Shown one piece after another: positions 8,576 through 18,304 of a stretch of DNA of 30,707 nt. This DNA comes from Firmicutes bacterium CAG:124. GTDB taxonomy: Bacteria; Bacillota; Clostridia; Oscillospirales; Oscillospiraceae. Made by a program: the position numbers and the translations under genes. Location of the stretch: the NCBI GenBank assembly GCA_000432135.1, contig HF990585.1, positions 1 to 30,707 on the forward strand. Direction: 5' to 3'. Under the pieces are notes generated by a model. The model was given only the letters and a program-made list of their open reading frames with translations. It was not told where the DNA came from and did not search any database. The stretch's first letter is position 1, and each line of letters opens with the position of its first letter.

Positions 8576-8627
8576 CCTACTTCGGTAAAATCCACAACAA
8601 ATCTTCGTTAAATCTGTGCAAATTATC

Positions 8628-8656
8628 TTGCTTTTCCAGATCTTATCCCATATACT
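8628..8656 (+). promoter_or_regulatory. Promoter for the HAD phosphatase
   Basis: TTGCTT (8628-8633), a 17-nt spacer and TATACT (8651-8656) lie in the 144-nt gap after the SufB-like gene, 63 nt before the next start. The HAD gene is therefore probably transcribed separately. Confidence 0.55.
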
Positions 8657-8719
8657 GAGCCTGTAAGCGAATGAAAAGAGATACCCCGCCGCAGGAGCGG
8701 GAGGAGAGGAGTCAAAGAG

Positions 8720-9502
8720 ATGAATCTGGAAAAATTACGCGCCCGGAAGGGCTTTATCTGCGACATGGACGGCGTGATCTATCTCGGCAGCCAGCTGCTG
8801 CCGGGCGTGCGGGAATTTGTAAGCTGGCTGAACGAAAACGACAAGCAGTTTCTGTTCCTGACGAACTCGTCCGAGCGTTCGCCCAAGGAGCTGCGGCAGA
8901 AGCTGCAGCGCATGGGACTGGATATCGGCGAGGAGCATTTCTACACCAGCGCGCTGGCGACCGCCGCGTTTCTCAAAAAGCAGGCGCCGGGCTGCACCGC
9001 GTTCGTGATCGGCGCGCCGGGGCTTCTGAACGCGCTGTATGACGTGGGCGTCACGATGAACGACGTGGACCCGGATTATGTGATCGTCGGCGAGACGGCA
9101 AGCTATAATTACGAGGTCATCACCAAGGCTGTCCGGCTGGTTCTGAACGGTGCGCGGCTGATCGCCACGAATTCCGACCTCACGGGACCGACGGAGTTCG
9201 GCATTGCGCCCGCCTGCCGGTCGCTCGTCGCGCCGGTCGAATTGGCGACGGGCCGGAAGGCCTATTTTATGGGCAAGCCGAACCCGCTCATGATGCGCAC
9301 GGGCCTGCATCTGCTGGGTGTCCACTCCGAAGAGGCCGCCATGGTCGGCGACCGGATGGACACCGACGTCATTGCGGGCATGGAATCCGGCCTTGCTACC
9401 GTCCTCGTCCTCTCCGGCTGCACGAGCCGCACCGACGTAAACGGCTATCCCTACCGCCCGACCTACATTCTGAACGGCGTGGGAGAGATCGTAACGGGAT
9501 AA
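8720..9502 (+). CDS. HAD-IIA family phosphatase, NagD-like
   Basis: A cytoplasmic haloacid-dehalogenase phosphohydrolase of the NagD / 4-nitrophenylphosphatase group, which acts on small phosphate esters such as nucleoside monophosphates or sugar phosphates. The 260 residues contain motif I DMDGVIY with nucleophile Asp15 and Asp17, motif II FLTNSS, the motif III lysine in MGKPNP, and motif IV MVGDRMDTDVIAG. The C2-type cap lies between motifs II and III. A purine-rich GGAGGAGAGGAG tract lies just upstream of the ATG. The gene has its own promoter and a strong terminator. The substrate cannot be read from the sequence. Confidence 0.9.
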   Translation: MNLEKLRARKGFICDMDGVIYLGSQLLPGVREFVSWLNENDKQFLFLTNSSERSPKELRQKLQRMGLDIGEEHFYTSALATAAFLKKQAPGCTAFVIGAPGLLNALYDVGVTMNDVDPDYVIVGETASYNYEVITKAVRLVLNGARLIATNSDLTGPTEFGIAPACRSLVAPVELATGRKAYFMGKPNPLMMRTGLHLLGVHSEEAAMVGDRMDTDVIAGMESGLATVLVLSGCTSRTDVNGYPYRPTYILNGVGEIVTG

Positions 9503-9511
9503 AAATGACTG

Positions 9512-9547
9512 CGCCCCGGTTTTCCAAACGGAAAACCGGGGCGTTTT
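9512..9547 (+). terminator. Rho-independent terminator after the HAD gene
   Basis: A perfect 14-bp stem (9512-9525 with 9530-9543, loop AAAC) is followed by TTTT, 9 nt after the stop codon. Confidence 0.88.
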
Positions 9548-9579
9548 GCCTGCTCTGCGGTGCACTGGCGCGGGAGCGC

Positions 9580-9740
9580 CCAACGGCTTCCCCTCCGGGG
9601 AAGCTGGCTGCGGAGCGAAGCGGAGCAGACTGATGAGGGTGAGCAGCACTTGCACTTTATTTTGCAGTTTCTCAAAATCGCAGCTGCTCCCCAGCCCTCA
9701 TCCGGCCCTTCGGGCCGCCTTCCCCGGCGGGGAAGGCTTT
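9580..9740. repeat. Palindromic intergenic repeat (MITE-like)
   Basis: Noncoding block between two convergent genes. It contains hairpins at 9586-9604 (GCTTCCCC, loop TCC), 9703-9717 (CGGCCC, loop TTC) and 9717-9737 (GCCTTCCCC, loop GGC). An imperfect long-range pairing joins TGATGAGGG...GAGCAGC (9631-9647) with GCTGCTC...CCCTCAT (9683-9701). The similar outer hairpins give the block an overall inverted symmetry. The same style of CTTCCCC/GATGAGGG intergenic repeat is widespread in Oscillospiraceae genomes. It may also end transcription of the GLUG-protein gene, which has no other visible terminator. Confidence 0.65.
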
Positions 9741-9765
9741 GGTTTGTACGATCTTTGTACGGCTG

Positions 9766-12700
9766 TTACAGCTTTTCCAGCACTGCGGCCGGGACGGGGC
9801 AGTCGTCTGTGGTCAGGCCGGTCTGGAAGTCGAACTGGGCCGAGATCGACACCTGCGTGTCGACGACACCGACCTGTACGCTGCCGCCGGTCGTGACGCG
9901 CAGGGCTGTGATCGCGCCGCCCTGCACATCCAGCTCCAGCGTGCCGGGCAGGTACTGCACGTCCAGCTTCTCCGCCTCCGGCGCGATGGCGCAGGCGGCC
10001 TGCTTTGTCTGCTCGGCGCTGAGGCTGAGCGTATAGTGCCAGCCGGTCTCCGTCTGCTCGCTTGCGGCGCTGTCCTCCAGACAGGCGCGGTAGGCCAGAT
10101 CGATCAGATCCGCGCACTTGACCAGCGTCTGCTCACTCACGGCGGGAGAACCGTCCTTCGAAAGGACTGTTTCGCCGGAGAAATACAGCTCCAGCGCGCC
10201 CGTGCGGATGCAGCTGACGGTCTTGCCGTCCTTTACAGTCCGGGTGTAATCCAGCGACGTATCGAAGATCACGGGGCCGCAGTTGGCGCTGAGCCGGACG
10301 CGGGCGGCAAGCGGGTCGCGCCTGCCAAGCTCGGAGGCGGCAGACAGCACGCGCAGCAGATCCTCCGTCAGCTCCAGCTTGCCCTGATAGCCGCCGTTCG
10401 CGATCGCATCCGTGACCGCCGTGGGGACGGTGTGCGCCGTCTGCGCGTCCTGCTGGACGGTAAGCTCGGCCCAGACGGTCATCGGCTGTGTCTGGCCGCT
10501 GTCGTCTTCCGCTTCACAGCTGCCGGAGGCTTCGATGGAGCGGATCTCCCCGTCTTCAACGTGCATACACAGGTCGATACTCTCGACGGCGCTGAGCGAA
10601 TCCGCAATCGTCGGCGTCAGCAGCGAAAGCGCCTGCTCCGCATCCTTACCGTAGGCGGTCACGGAATAGACCTCTTCACCACTTTCACGGGCGTAGGTCA
10701 CATCGGTCGCGTTGTAGAGTTCCAGCAGATGCTCGCCGAGCGTGGAATAGTCCGGGAACAGGCCGCTCGTGCGGTAGGCGCTGCCGTTTTCGAGGTAGAT
10801 CGCGCCGTCATAATAATACAGCTGCACGCCGTTATCCTCGATGCAGAGGATGGTGTTCCCACCGGCCTGCGTGCGGAACAGGCGCACGTCCGTTCGCAGC
10901 GTCTCGTCGCCAAGCTCCATCTGCACGGACGCGGTCATGTCCAGCTCCTTCCTGCCGGAGAGGTTTTTCAGCAGCAGAAGCGCGTCCACGCTGCTCTTGA
11001 GACTGGCCCGGTAGATGAGGATCCCGGCGGCGATCAAAATCACGGCCACAAGCGCGATGATCCACCAGACGCGGCGCTTTTTCTTCTTTTTCTGCAGCTG
11101 CTCCGGTGAGACGGGCGCTTCCTGCGCGTCCGGGTCGATGACGCCGATGACGGCGTCGTTGGCGTTCTGCTCGTCCTGCATGGCCTTGCGCAGCGCCTGC
11201 ATCTGGCGGCGGCGCTTTTTGCCGGTCTTATGGATCAGATGAATGATCAGCAGCACCAGCAGAGCCGCAAGCCCGGCCAGCACGATCCACACCCACCAGA
11301 CGGGGAACGTGGACAGCGCCGCAAGCTGCACGGTCTGGCCGGAGGCCTCGAAGGACAGATAGCTGCCGATCTCGGTCGTGGGCACCTTCTGCCAGACGCC
11401 GTTTTCGTTTTCCAGATAGATATCCAGCTTGCCGGACTGCCCATCGGGCGCGCGGAAGCGGATGGTGTGCGTGTCCGCGCCGTCGTCCGGCAGGCGGAGC
11501 TGCCACTGCTCGACGACGGAGCGCGCCACGTGCGCGGCGGGCGCATGGCCGTCTGCGATATTCTCGCAGTATTTCCGGATGGCCTCCGGGATGCTGGCAG
11601 AGATCTCGCCGAAAGCGGCGGGCGTGATGGCCTGCGGCTGCGCCTGCAGGCGGTCGGCGCTCGTATACGCGCCCTCGGCCAGGAAGACGGGCCTGCCGTC
11701 GGCACGCTGCGCATCGCTCGGGAGCGCGTCGATGCTGGCGTGGTACTGCGCGGTCACGGTTGTGTCAAACTGAATATTTTCAAGCGTCTGCACGTCCCAC
11801 TCGCCGTACTGTCCGTCGACGGCGGGGATGTCCGGGTACACGCTGTCCGGCAGGGACTCGCCGTAATTTACTTCTACGGTCTTGAGCACCTCCTCGCCCG
11901 CGACGAACTGCACAGTGAAGGTGCGGAACGCATCGGGAAGCGCTTCGTTTTCGAGCAGCGCTTCATACGAGACCGGCTCCGCCTGTCCGGCAGCGCTTGC
12001 GCCGTCAAGCCCGGCCAGCGTGTCGGAGACGAAGAGATTATCCGCGAACGCACCTGCGCTGCTGCCGCTGATCGCGCCCGCATACTGGGAATACCCGGTG
12101 ATGGACACGAGCGACACGCAGCCGGAGACGGTGCTGCCGCTGCCGGTCACGCTGTCCGTCACACCCGTGCCGGTGATGCCGCCGACATAACGTCCGCCGG
12201 AAAGCGCACACTTGGCCCAGCAGTTTTCAATCGCCGCGCTGCAAATGCCCGCGACACCGCCGGCATAATCGCCGCTCTGGCTCTCCACGCTGCCGTAGGC
12301 CTCGCAGCCGTCGATCAGGCCGAGATCCATCCGGCCGCAGATCGCCGCCGCGCAGTCCTTCTTGGCTGTGACTGCGCCCGTGGAGACGCAGCGCTGCAAA
12401 ACGGCGCGCAGCTCATACTGCTTGCGCTCGGTCGTGGACAGGCTCTGGCTGACATCGCTTTCAGGGTCAGCGCCGGCCTCCATGCCCATCGCGCCCGCGA
12501 TGCCGCCGACGTTGCGGTCGGCCTGCACCGCGCCGGTATTTTCACAGCCGCGCAGAGCGCCCATGGTGATGCTCTCCGGATCGGTCTGCGAGCCGTCGGT
12601 CACAAGGTCGCGGTTTTCCAGACTGTCCATGGCGTCAAAGACGGTCGTGCTGATCTCATCCAGCTTGTCGCTGATGGCCTGCACGTCTTTTTGCAGCGTC

Positions 12701-14121
12701 TCGGACAGATTCGCCGCCTGTGAGCCGATGGCGCGCATCTGCGCGCCCATGCCGCTCAGCGCGCTTGCCAGTTCCGGCATGGAAGCGTCTGCATTCATCT
12801 GCAGCGACGCGCTGAGCGCGCCGGAGCCGTCTGTGCCGCCGGAGATTGAGAGATCGGACGGGTCGATGTATCCGCCCGCACCGATGCCGATCCCGCCTGC
12901 GCCGATGCCAAGGCCTGCGCCGATGCCGGCTGACGCGTCCCCGACGGTGAGGTCTGCCCCGCCGCTCACGCCGCCATTTGCCAGCGCACCCGCATCGATA
13001 GTTGCGGTCGCGCGGAGATTATTGGCTGCATTCGAGGCGCTGTCGAGATACGTTCCCATTCCGGCCAGCTGGGAGCCGAGGTCGCTTGCCGCACCGCCTG
13101 CGTCAGCGGTTGCCTGATCGGTGAGCGTTTTCAATTCCTTCAACTGGTTCTGCAGCTGCTGCTTTGTGCTCTCGGAGACGGTCACGGCGACATACGGCTC
13201 GACCTGACCGGCGATGCCGCCGACGTCCTTGCGGCCGTAGATCGTGCCGGAGTTCGTATTATTGAGCAGATACCCGCTCGTCACGCCCGCAATGCCGCCG
13301 ACGTTGTAGCCGACGTGCTCATAGCCGACCGTGCCGGTATTTTCGCAGACTGCGATCAGGCCAGTATTCCGGCCCGCAATGCCGCCTGTGGCGGTCGTGG
13401 TGAGGAAGGTCTGCGTGGTGGCAAGATTGGCAAGATCAAGCGTGGTGTCGATCTGAACGTCGCTGAGGCTCAGCGCAGAGTCGATGTTGTCAATATTGAC
13501 GCTGCCTGTATTCGTGCAGTGCCGGATGGTGCCCGCATTCTGGCCCGCGATGCCGCCCGTGGCGGTCGTGCCCTGCACCTTGCCCTCGAACGAGCAGCTG
13601 ACAATCTGTCCGGAGGCCTGATTGCGGCCCACGATGCCGCCGATCTGCGTGTCGCCCTGCACCATGCCGGTGAATGTGCAGCAGACGATCTTGCCGTAGT
13701 TCTCACCCGCAATGCCGCCGCAGGCGATCTTATCGCCGCCCGCAGCTACAGAGCCCGCAACATTCAGGTTTGCCACGCGTCCGCCGGGCAGAATCGTGCC
13801 GAACAGTCCGGCCGGGCTGGCATTTTCCGTGAGATTGAAATCGGAGATGGTATGTCCGCGTCCTTCAAACGTGCCGCCGAAGGAGGCTGCAGGCGTAAAG
13901 TCCACGCCGGAAAGCGAAATATCCGCGCGCAGGATGAAGGTTTTTCCCTGCGACCAGGTATCGAGCGAACAGCTTTTCGCGAACGCGGCAAACTCTTCAG
14001 CAGAGTCCAGATAGACGGTCTGCATACTGCCGGATGCCGCGGCTGCCGGGAGAACGGTCAGGCAAAGCGCCAGCACCAGCAGCACCGCACCCACGCGGGC
14101 CCGAAGCGTTCTGTTATTCAT
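9766..14121 (-). CDS. Large secreted, membrane-anchored GLUG-repeat protein
   Basis: No precise family match is recognised. The ATG at 14121 has AGGAGG 9 nt upstream and overlaps the transporter stop codon; the frame continues upstream but only opposite-frame sequence is there. The 1451 residues read as: signal peptide (1-29); GLUG-type repeats with GGIAG/GGIVG cores (about 105-310); a helical, coiled-coil-like stretch (315-375) and another (445-505) around a Gly-rich segment; more GLUG-like repeats (515-720); an InlB-B/Listeria-Bacteroides-like repeat (about 740-800); a beta-rich stalk; a membrane segment (about 938-961); a Lys/Arg-rich cytoplasmic loop; a second membrane segment (about 1013-1035); and an extracellular C-terminal region of about 415 residues. 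The charge pattern predicts both large parts outside the cell. It is translationally coupled to the MMPL transporter, so a joint surface role is inferred. Confidence 0.82.
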   Translation of the reverse strand: MNNRTLRARVGAVLLVLALCLTVLPAAAASGSMQTVYLDSAEEFAAFAKSCSLDTWSQGKTFILRADISLSGVDFTPAASFGGTFEGRGHTISDFNLTENASPAGLFGTILPGGRVANLNVAGSVAAGGDKIACGGIAGENYGKIVCCTFTGMVQGDTQIGGIVGRNQASGQIVSCSFEGKVQGTTATGGIAGQNAGTIRHCTNTGSVNIDNIDSALSLSDVQIDTTLDLANLATTQTFLTTTATGGIAGRNTGLIAVCENTGTVGYEHVGYNVGGIAGVTSGYLLNNTNSGTIYGRKDVGGIAGQVEPYVAVTVSESTKQQLQNQLKELKTLTDQATADAGGAASDLGSQLAGMGTYLDSASNAANNLRATATIDAGALANGGVSGGADLTVGDASAGIGAGLGIGAGGIGIGAGGYIDPSDLSISGGTDGSGALSASLQMNADASMPELASALSGMGAQMRAIGSQAANLSETLQKDVQAISDKLDEISTTVFDAMDSLENRDLVTDGSQTDPESITMGALRGCENTGAVQADRNVGGIAGAMGMEAGADPESDVSQSLSTTERKQYELRAVLQRCVSTGAVTAKKDCAAAICGRMDLGLIDGCEAYGSVESQSGDYAGGVAGICSAAIENCWAKCALSGGRYVGGITGTGVTDSVTGSGSTVSGCVSLVSITGYSQYAGAISGSSAGAFADNLFVSDTLAGLDGASAAGQAEPVSYEALLENEALPDAFRTFTVQFVAGEEVLKTVEVNYGESLPDSVYPDIPAVDGQYGEWDVQTLENIQFDTTVTAQYHASIDALPSDAQRADGRPVFLAEGAYTSADRLQAQPQAITPAAFGEISASIPEAIRKYCENIADGHAPAAHVARSVVEQWQLRLPDDGADTHTIRFRAPDGQSGKLDIYLENENGVWQKVPTTEIGSYLSFEASGQTVQLAALSTFPVWWVWIVLAGLAALLVLLIIHLIHKTGKKRRRQMQALRKAMQDEQNANDAVIGVIDPDAQEAPVSPEQLQKKKKKRRVWWIIALVAVILIAAGILIYRASLKSSVDALLLLKNLSGRKELDMTASVQMELGDETLRTDVRLFRTQAGGNTILCIEDNGVQLYYYDGAIYLENGSAYRTSGLFPDYSTLGEHLLELYNATDVTYARESGEEVYSVTAYGKDAEQALSLLTPTIADSLSAVESIDLCMHVEDGEIRSIEASGSCEAEDDSGQTQPMTVWAELTVQQDAQTAHTVPTAVTDAIANGGYQGKLELTEDLLRVLSAASELGRRDPLAARVRLSANCGPVIFDTSLDYTRTVKDGKTVSCIRTGALELYFSGETVLSKDGSPAVSEQTLVKCADLIDLAYRACLEDSAASEQTETGWHYTLSLSAEQTKQAACAIAPEAEKLDVQYLPGTLELDVQGGAITALRVTTGGSVQVGVVDTQVSISAQFDFQTGLTTDDCPVPAAVLEKL

Positions 14122-16591
14122 GCGCGTCATCCTCCTTTTCCGTCTGCGCCTGCGGCGCGTCCGCGGTTTCCGGCTCTGCCGTGCCGGAGAGCAGGCTGAT
14201 ATTGACGTCCCCCTCCACGACCGCGTGTACAATGCCGCTGATCTGGCCGTGAATTTCGCCGCGCACCATGCCGTCGATGCGCACGCGGCCCGCAGACTGA
14301 TGCGAGGAGACGGCGGAGGGCATATCGAACGCAGTCTTATCAATGACCTTCTCACCCAGAAGCAGAATCTGCGGCAGAATGAACATGACGATGATGATCG
14401 TGAGGATCGTGCCGCGGCCAAGGCTGTCGCCGATACCGGCAATCGCGGCGTTGGAAGTCATCTGTCCAATGAGGATACCGGCGATGGCCATCATAAGGCC
14501 CGAGGTGATGATCGTCGGGAAGGACAGGTTCATCGTTTCGATGATCGCGTCCTTTTTGGGCATTTTGTCCTTGAACTCCATGAATCGGCTGGTCGTGACG
14601 ATTGCATAGTCGATGTTCGCGCCCATCTGGATGGACGAGACGACCAGATAGCTCAGGAAGAACAGGGGGCTATTGGTGATGGTCGGGATGCCGTAGTTGA
14701 TCCAGATGCTGCCCTGAATGACCACGATCAACAGCACCGGGATACCGGCTGATTTGAACGTGAACAGCAGCACGACCAGAACGATCAGGATGGACAGCAC
14801 CGACACGACGACGTTGTCGCGCGAGAACGAGGTCTTGAAGTCCTGCTCGGACGAGGAATCGCCCACGACGTATACCTCGCCGTCCGGATAGTATTTGTGC
14901 GCGACGACGCGCATCTGGTCGAGGAAGTCATACGTCTCGTCGCCGCCCACGGGCAGGTTCAGATAGACGAGCATACGGGTATAATCGTCGGACTGCAGCT
15001 GCTTGCGGGCGTTGGTGATCTGCGAATAGGCGCTTTCCAGCGTCTCGGTCATATCGGCGTCGAGCGTGACGTAGCCGTCCTGCATTTCACCGTAGAGGAA
15101 GGTGAACATATCGATGAGCGGCACGGAGTAATTGGGAAGACCGCCGATGATCTTGCCGTAATTGCCACCGTCGGCAGCGTAGGCCGCATAAAGCAGTTCC
15201 GCGACCTCATAGTCAAGGTCGGTCAGCTCGGAAAACTGCCGGGGCGTCAGCGCGTCGGTCAGCATATAGCCGCCCATGGCCTCGACGTTGGAAAGGCCTA
15301 GCGTGGAGTTGACCTCGTCGTATGTCCCAAGCTCATCCAGCAGCTTCTTTTCCGCCGCGTAATCCCCTGCCGGGACCACAACGGCGACCATATTCGTCGA
15401 GCCGAACGTCTCGTCCATCAGATCGTCCGCGATCTGCTGCTCCGAGCGCTTGGTCGTCTCCAGATAGCTGAAGCCGTAGACATACGGGCAGTTATTCGCA
15501 AGGAGCATGGCGACGATGATGACCGCCAGAAAAATCGGCGGAATGATCTTCTTTGTCGCATAGGCAAACCTGCCGACGAACGGAATTTTGGGAACGAAAT
15601 TCTTGTGCCGCGTTGCGTCAATTTTTTTGCCGAAGAGCACCAGAAGGCCCGGCATGAGGAAGAACACCGCGAACAGCGAGAAGAAAATGGACTTGATCAG
15701 GCAGATGCCGAGGTCAAAGCCCAGACGGAACTCCATAAAGAGCATCGCGACCAGGCCGCCGATCGTCGTCAGGCTGCTGCCGCAGATCTCCGGCACGGCC
15801 TTGCTCAGAGCGACAATGACGGCCTCGCGGGTGGGAAGCTTTTCGTGCTCTTCTTTATAGCGGTTGCAGAAAATGATCGCGTAATCCACAGACAGGGCCA
15901 ATTGCAGCACGATGGTAACGGAGTTTGACACGAACGAGATCGTGCCAAGCAGGAAGTTCGTGCCCATGTTCAAAAGCGCCGCTGCAATGAACGTGATGAG
16001 CAGCACCGGCACCTCCGCATAGGTCTGCGAGGTCAGGATCAGCACGGACACGACGACGATTGCCACGATGATGACGATCACGCCGATCTCCTGCGCCAGC
16101 GTCTTGGACGCGGTATCGCCGAAGGTCGCCGAGACGTAGATATCATAGCCGGAAAGCTCATCCTCGACCCGGTTCATGACCGTCTCGCACATCTCGTCCG
16201 TCTCGGAATAGTCGAAGGTAATGTTGTAGAGCGCGGAGGCGTTGGTATAGTGCTCCTTCGTGTCGTCAAACGTAACGCTCTGCACGCCGTCGACCGCTTC
16301 CAGCCGCTCGGATACGGCCTGCGCCTCGTCATAGGTCACGTTGACAAGCATGACCTTTGCCGTGCCGAAGGTGATGAATTCATCCTCCATCAGATGCAGG
16401 CCCTTGTACGTCTCCGAGTCCTTCGGCAGATACGCCGAAAGCTGGTTCTCCACCTGCACCCAGTTCCGTGAAAACACGGAAAACACCAGCCCGATGGCGA
16501 CGATCAGAAAAATCAGATTCCGCTTGTCAACAATAAAGCTGGCAAGCTTATACATGAAGCCCTCTTCGTTGTTTTTCGGTTCCCGACTCAT
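14114..16591 (-). CDS. MMPL/RND-superfamily transporter
   Basis: A proton-driven membrane exporter of the MMPL (YdfJ/MmpL) group, 825 residues with about 12 membrane segments in two halves. Each half starts with one segment followed by a large extracellular loop (about 45-165, and a second before the VVVSVLSILIVLVV segment). SVDYAI (Asp236-Tyr237) and NIDYAI (near 656) are the paired Asp-Tyr motifs that relay protons in MmpL proteins. The C-terminal tail (768-801) is a short beta-helix-like repeat, followed by an acidic end. ATG 16591 has GGGAG 8 nt upstream; ATG 16555 is an alternative. The stop overlaps the next start by 8 nt. The substrate is unknown; lipids or hydrophobic molecules are typical for the family. 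Confidence 0.9.
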   Translation of the reverse strand: MSREPKNNEEGFMYKLASFIVDKRNLIFLIVAIGLVFSVFSRNWVQVENQLSAYLPKDSETYKGLHLMEDEFITFGTAKVMLVNVTYDEAQAVSERLEAVDGVQSVTFDDTKEHYTNASALYNITFDYSETDEMCETVMNRVEDELSGYDIYVSATFGDTASKTLAQEIGVIVIIVAIVVVSVLILTSQTYAEVPVLLITFIAAALLNMGTNFLLGTISFVSNSVTIVLQLALSVDYAIIFCNRYKEEHEKLPTREAVIVALSKAVPEICGSSLTTIGGLVAMLFMEFRLGFDLGICLIKSIFFSLFAVFFLMPGLLVLFGKKIDATRHKNFVPKIPFVGRFAYATKKIIPPIFLAVIIVAMLLANNCPYVYGFSYLETTKRSEQQIADDLMDETFGSTNMVAVVVPAGDYAAEKKLLDELGTYDEVNSTLGLSNVEAMGGYMLTDALTPRQFSELTDLDYEVAELLYAAYAADGGNYGKIIGGLPNYSVPLIDMFTFLYGEMQDGYVTLDADMTETLESAYSQITNARKQLQSDDYTRMLVYLNLPVGGDETYDFLDQMRVVAHKYYPDGEVYVVGDSSSEQDFKTSFSRDNVVVSVLSILIVLVVLLFTFKSAGIPVLLIVVIQGSIWINYGIPTITNSPLFFLSYLVVSSIQMGANIDYAIVTTSRFMEFKDKMPKKDAIIETMNLSFPTIITSGLMMAIAGILIGQMTSNAAIAGIGDSLGRGTILTIIIVMFILPQILLLGEKVIDKTAFDMPSAVSSHQSAGRVRIDGMVRGEIHGQISGIVHAVVEGDVNISLLSGTAEPETADAPQAQTEKEDDAHE

Positions 16592-16633
16592 GATTCACAC
16601 TCCCGTATTTGGATTCTCCTGAAAATTTAATCC

Positions 16634-16663
16634 AGTTTAGCACAAAACAGCCGGATCTGGCAA
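16634..16663 (-). promoter_or_regulatory. Possible promoter for the MMPL-GLUG operon
   Basis: On the minus strand, TTGCCA (16658-16663), an 18-nt spacer and TAAACT (16634-16639) preceded by TGC. Moderate match, 42 nt upstream of the transporter start. Confidence 0.4.
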
Positions 16664-16712
16664 TAGGCAAGCAGGAAAAGATGTGTAAAAACCGCACGCA
16701 CCGGAGCCGCGC

Positions 16713-16738
16713 AAAAATCCCCCGGCGGCTGCCGGGGG
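16713..16738 (-). terminator. Terminator of the liv operon
   Basis: On the minus strand, an 8-bp GC stem (CCCCCGGC/GCCGGGGG, 4-nt loop, 16719-16738) is followed by ATTTTT. It lies 11 nt after the livF stop codon. Confidence 0.75.
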
Positions 16739-16749
16739 AATCGCTTCTT

Positions 16750-17455
<706 letters not shown>

Positions 17456-17463
<8 letters not shown>

Positions 17464-18304
17464 CCTCGTCCACCCCCAGATACGCGTCAATGACGCGCGG
17501 ATCGTTTTGGATCTCCGCCGGAACGCCCGCCGCGATCTGCTTGCCGAAGTCGATGACATAGATGCGGTCGGAGATGTCCATGACAAGATTCATGTGATGC
17601 TCGATGAGGAAGATGGTCAGGCCGAACCGGTCGCGGATGCTGCGGATGAAAGCGGTCAGCTCAAGCGTCTCCTGCGGGTTCATGCCAGCCGCAGGCTCGT
17701 CGAGCAGCAGCAGCTTCGGACTGGTCGCCAGCGCGCGGGCAATTTCAAGCCTGCGCTGCTTGCCATACGGCAGAGCCGTCGCCAGCTCGTTCTTTACATC
17801 GTCAAGGCCGACGATTTTCAGCAGCTCCAGCGCCTTTTCGCGCTGCGCAGCCTCCTCCTTATGGTTGGCGCGGAACGTGGCGGAAAAAACATTGGACGTG
17901 CGGCGCACGTGCATGGCCGTCAGGACGTTTTCAAAAACGGTCATGGACTTGAACAGACGAATGTTCTGGAACGTGCGCGCGATGCCGCGCTTTGTGATCT
18001 TGTCGGGCGTGTAGGAGACGGTCGGCAGGGACAGATAACGCTCCGACTCCGCTCCCGCATAGCTCTTTTTCATCTTGCCGCGCGGATGGTTGCAGACGAT
18101 GGGTTCGTCCATGAAGTCCACACGGCCGTTGGTCGGCTCGTAAACGCCGGTGATGCAGTTGAAGGCCGTGGTTTTGCCCGCGCCGTTCGGGCCGATGAGG
18201 GCGACGATCTCGCCGGGATAGATATCCATGGACAGGTCGTTGACGGCGACGACGCCGCCAAACTGCATCGTGATATGCTCCACATGAAGGACGGGTGTGC
18301 TCAT
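17456..18304 (-). CDS. livG: Branched-chain amino acid ABC transporter ATP-binding protein LivG
   Basis: The second ATPase of the Liv importer, 282 residues. It shows Walker A GPNGAGKTT (38-46), the longer insertion between Walker A and the Q-loop region (RGIARTFQNIRLFKSMTV) typical of LivG, an ABC signature replaced by LPYGKQRRLEIARAL as in other LivG proteins, Walker B LLLLDEPAAGMNP, and the family motif FLIEHHMNLVM. GGAGG lies 9 nt before ATG 18304. It overlaps livM by 4 nt (ATGA), so the two are translationally coupled. Confidence 0.95.

Noticed and set aside
14122..14442. N-terminal extension of the GLUG protein by 107 residues
   Set aside because: The extension is Arg/Ser-rich opposite-frame sequence inside the transporter gene. 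The signal peptide and ribosome-binding site place the start at 14121.
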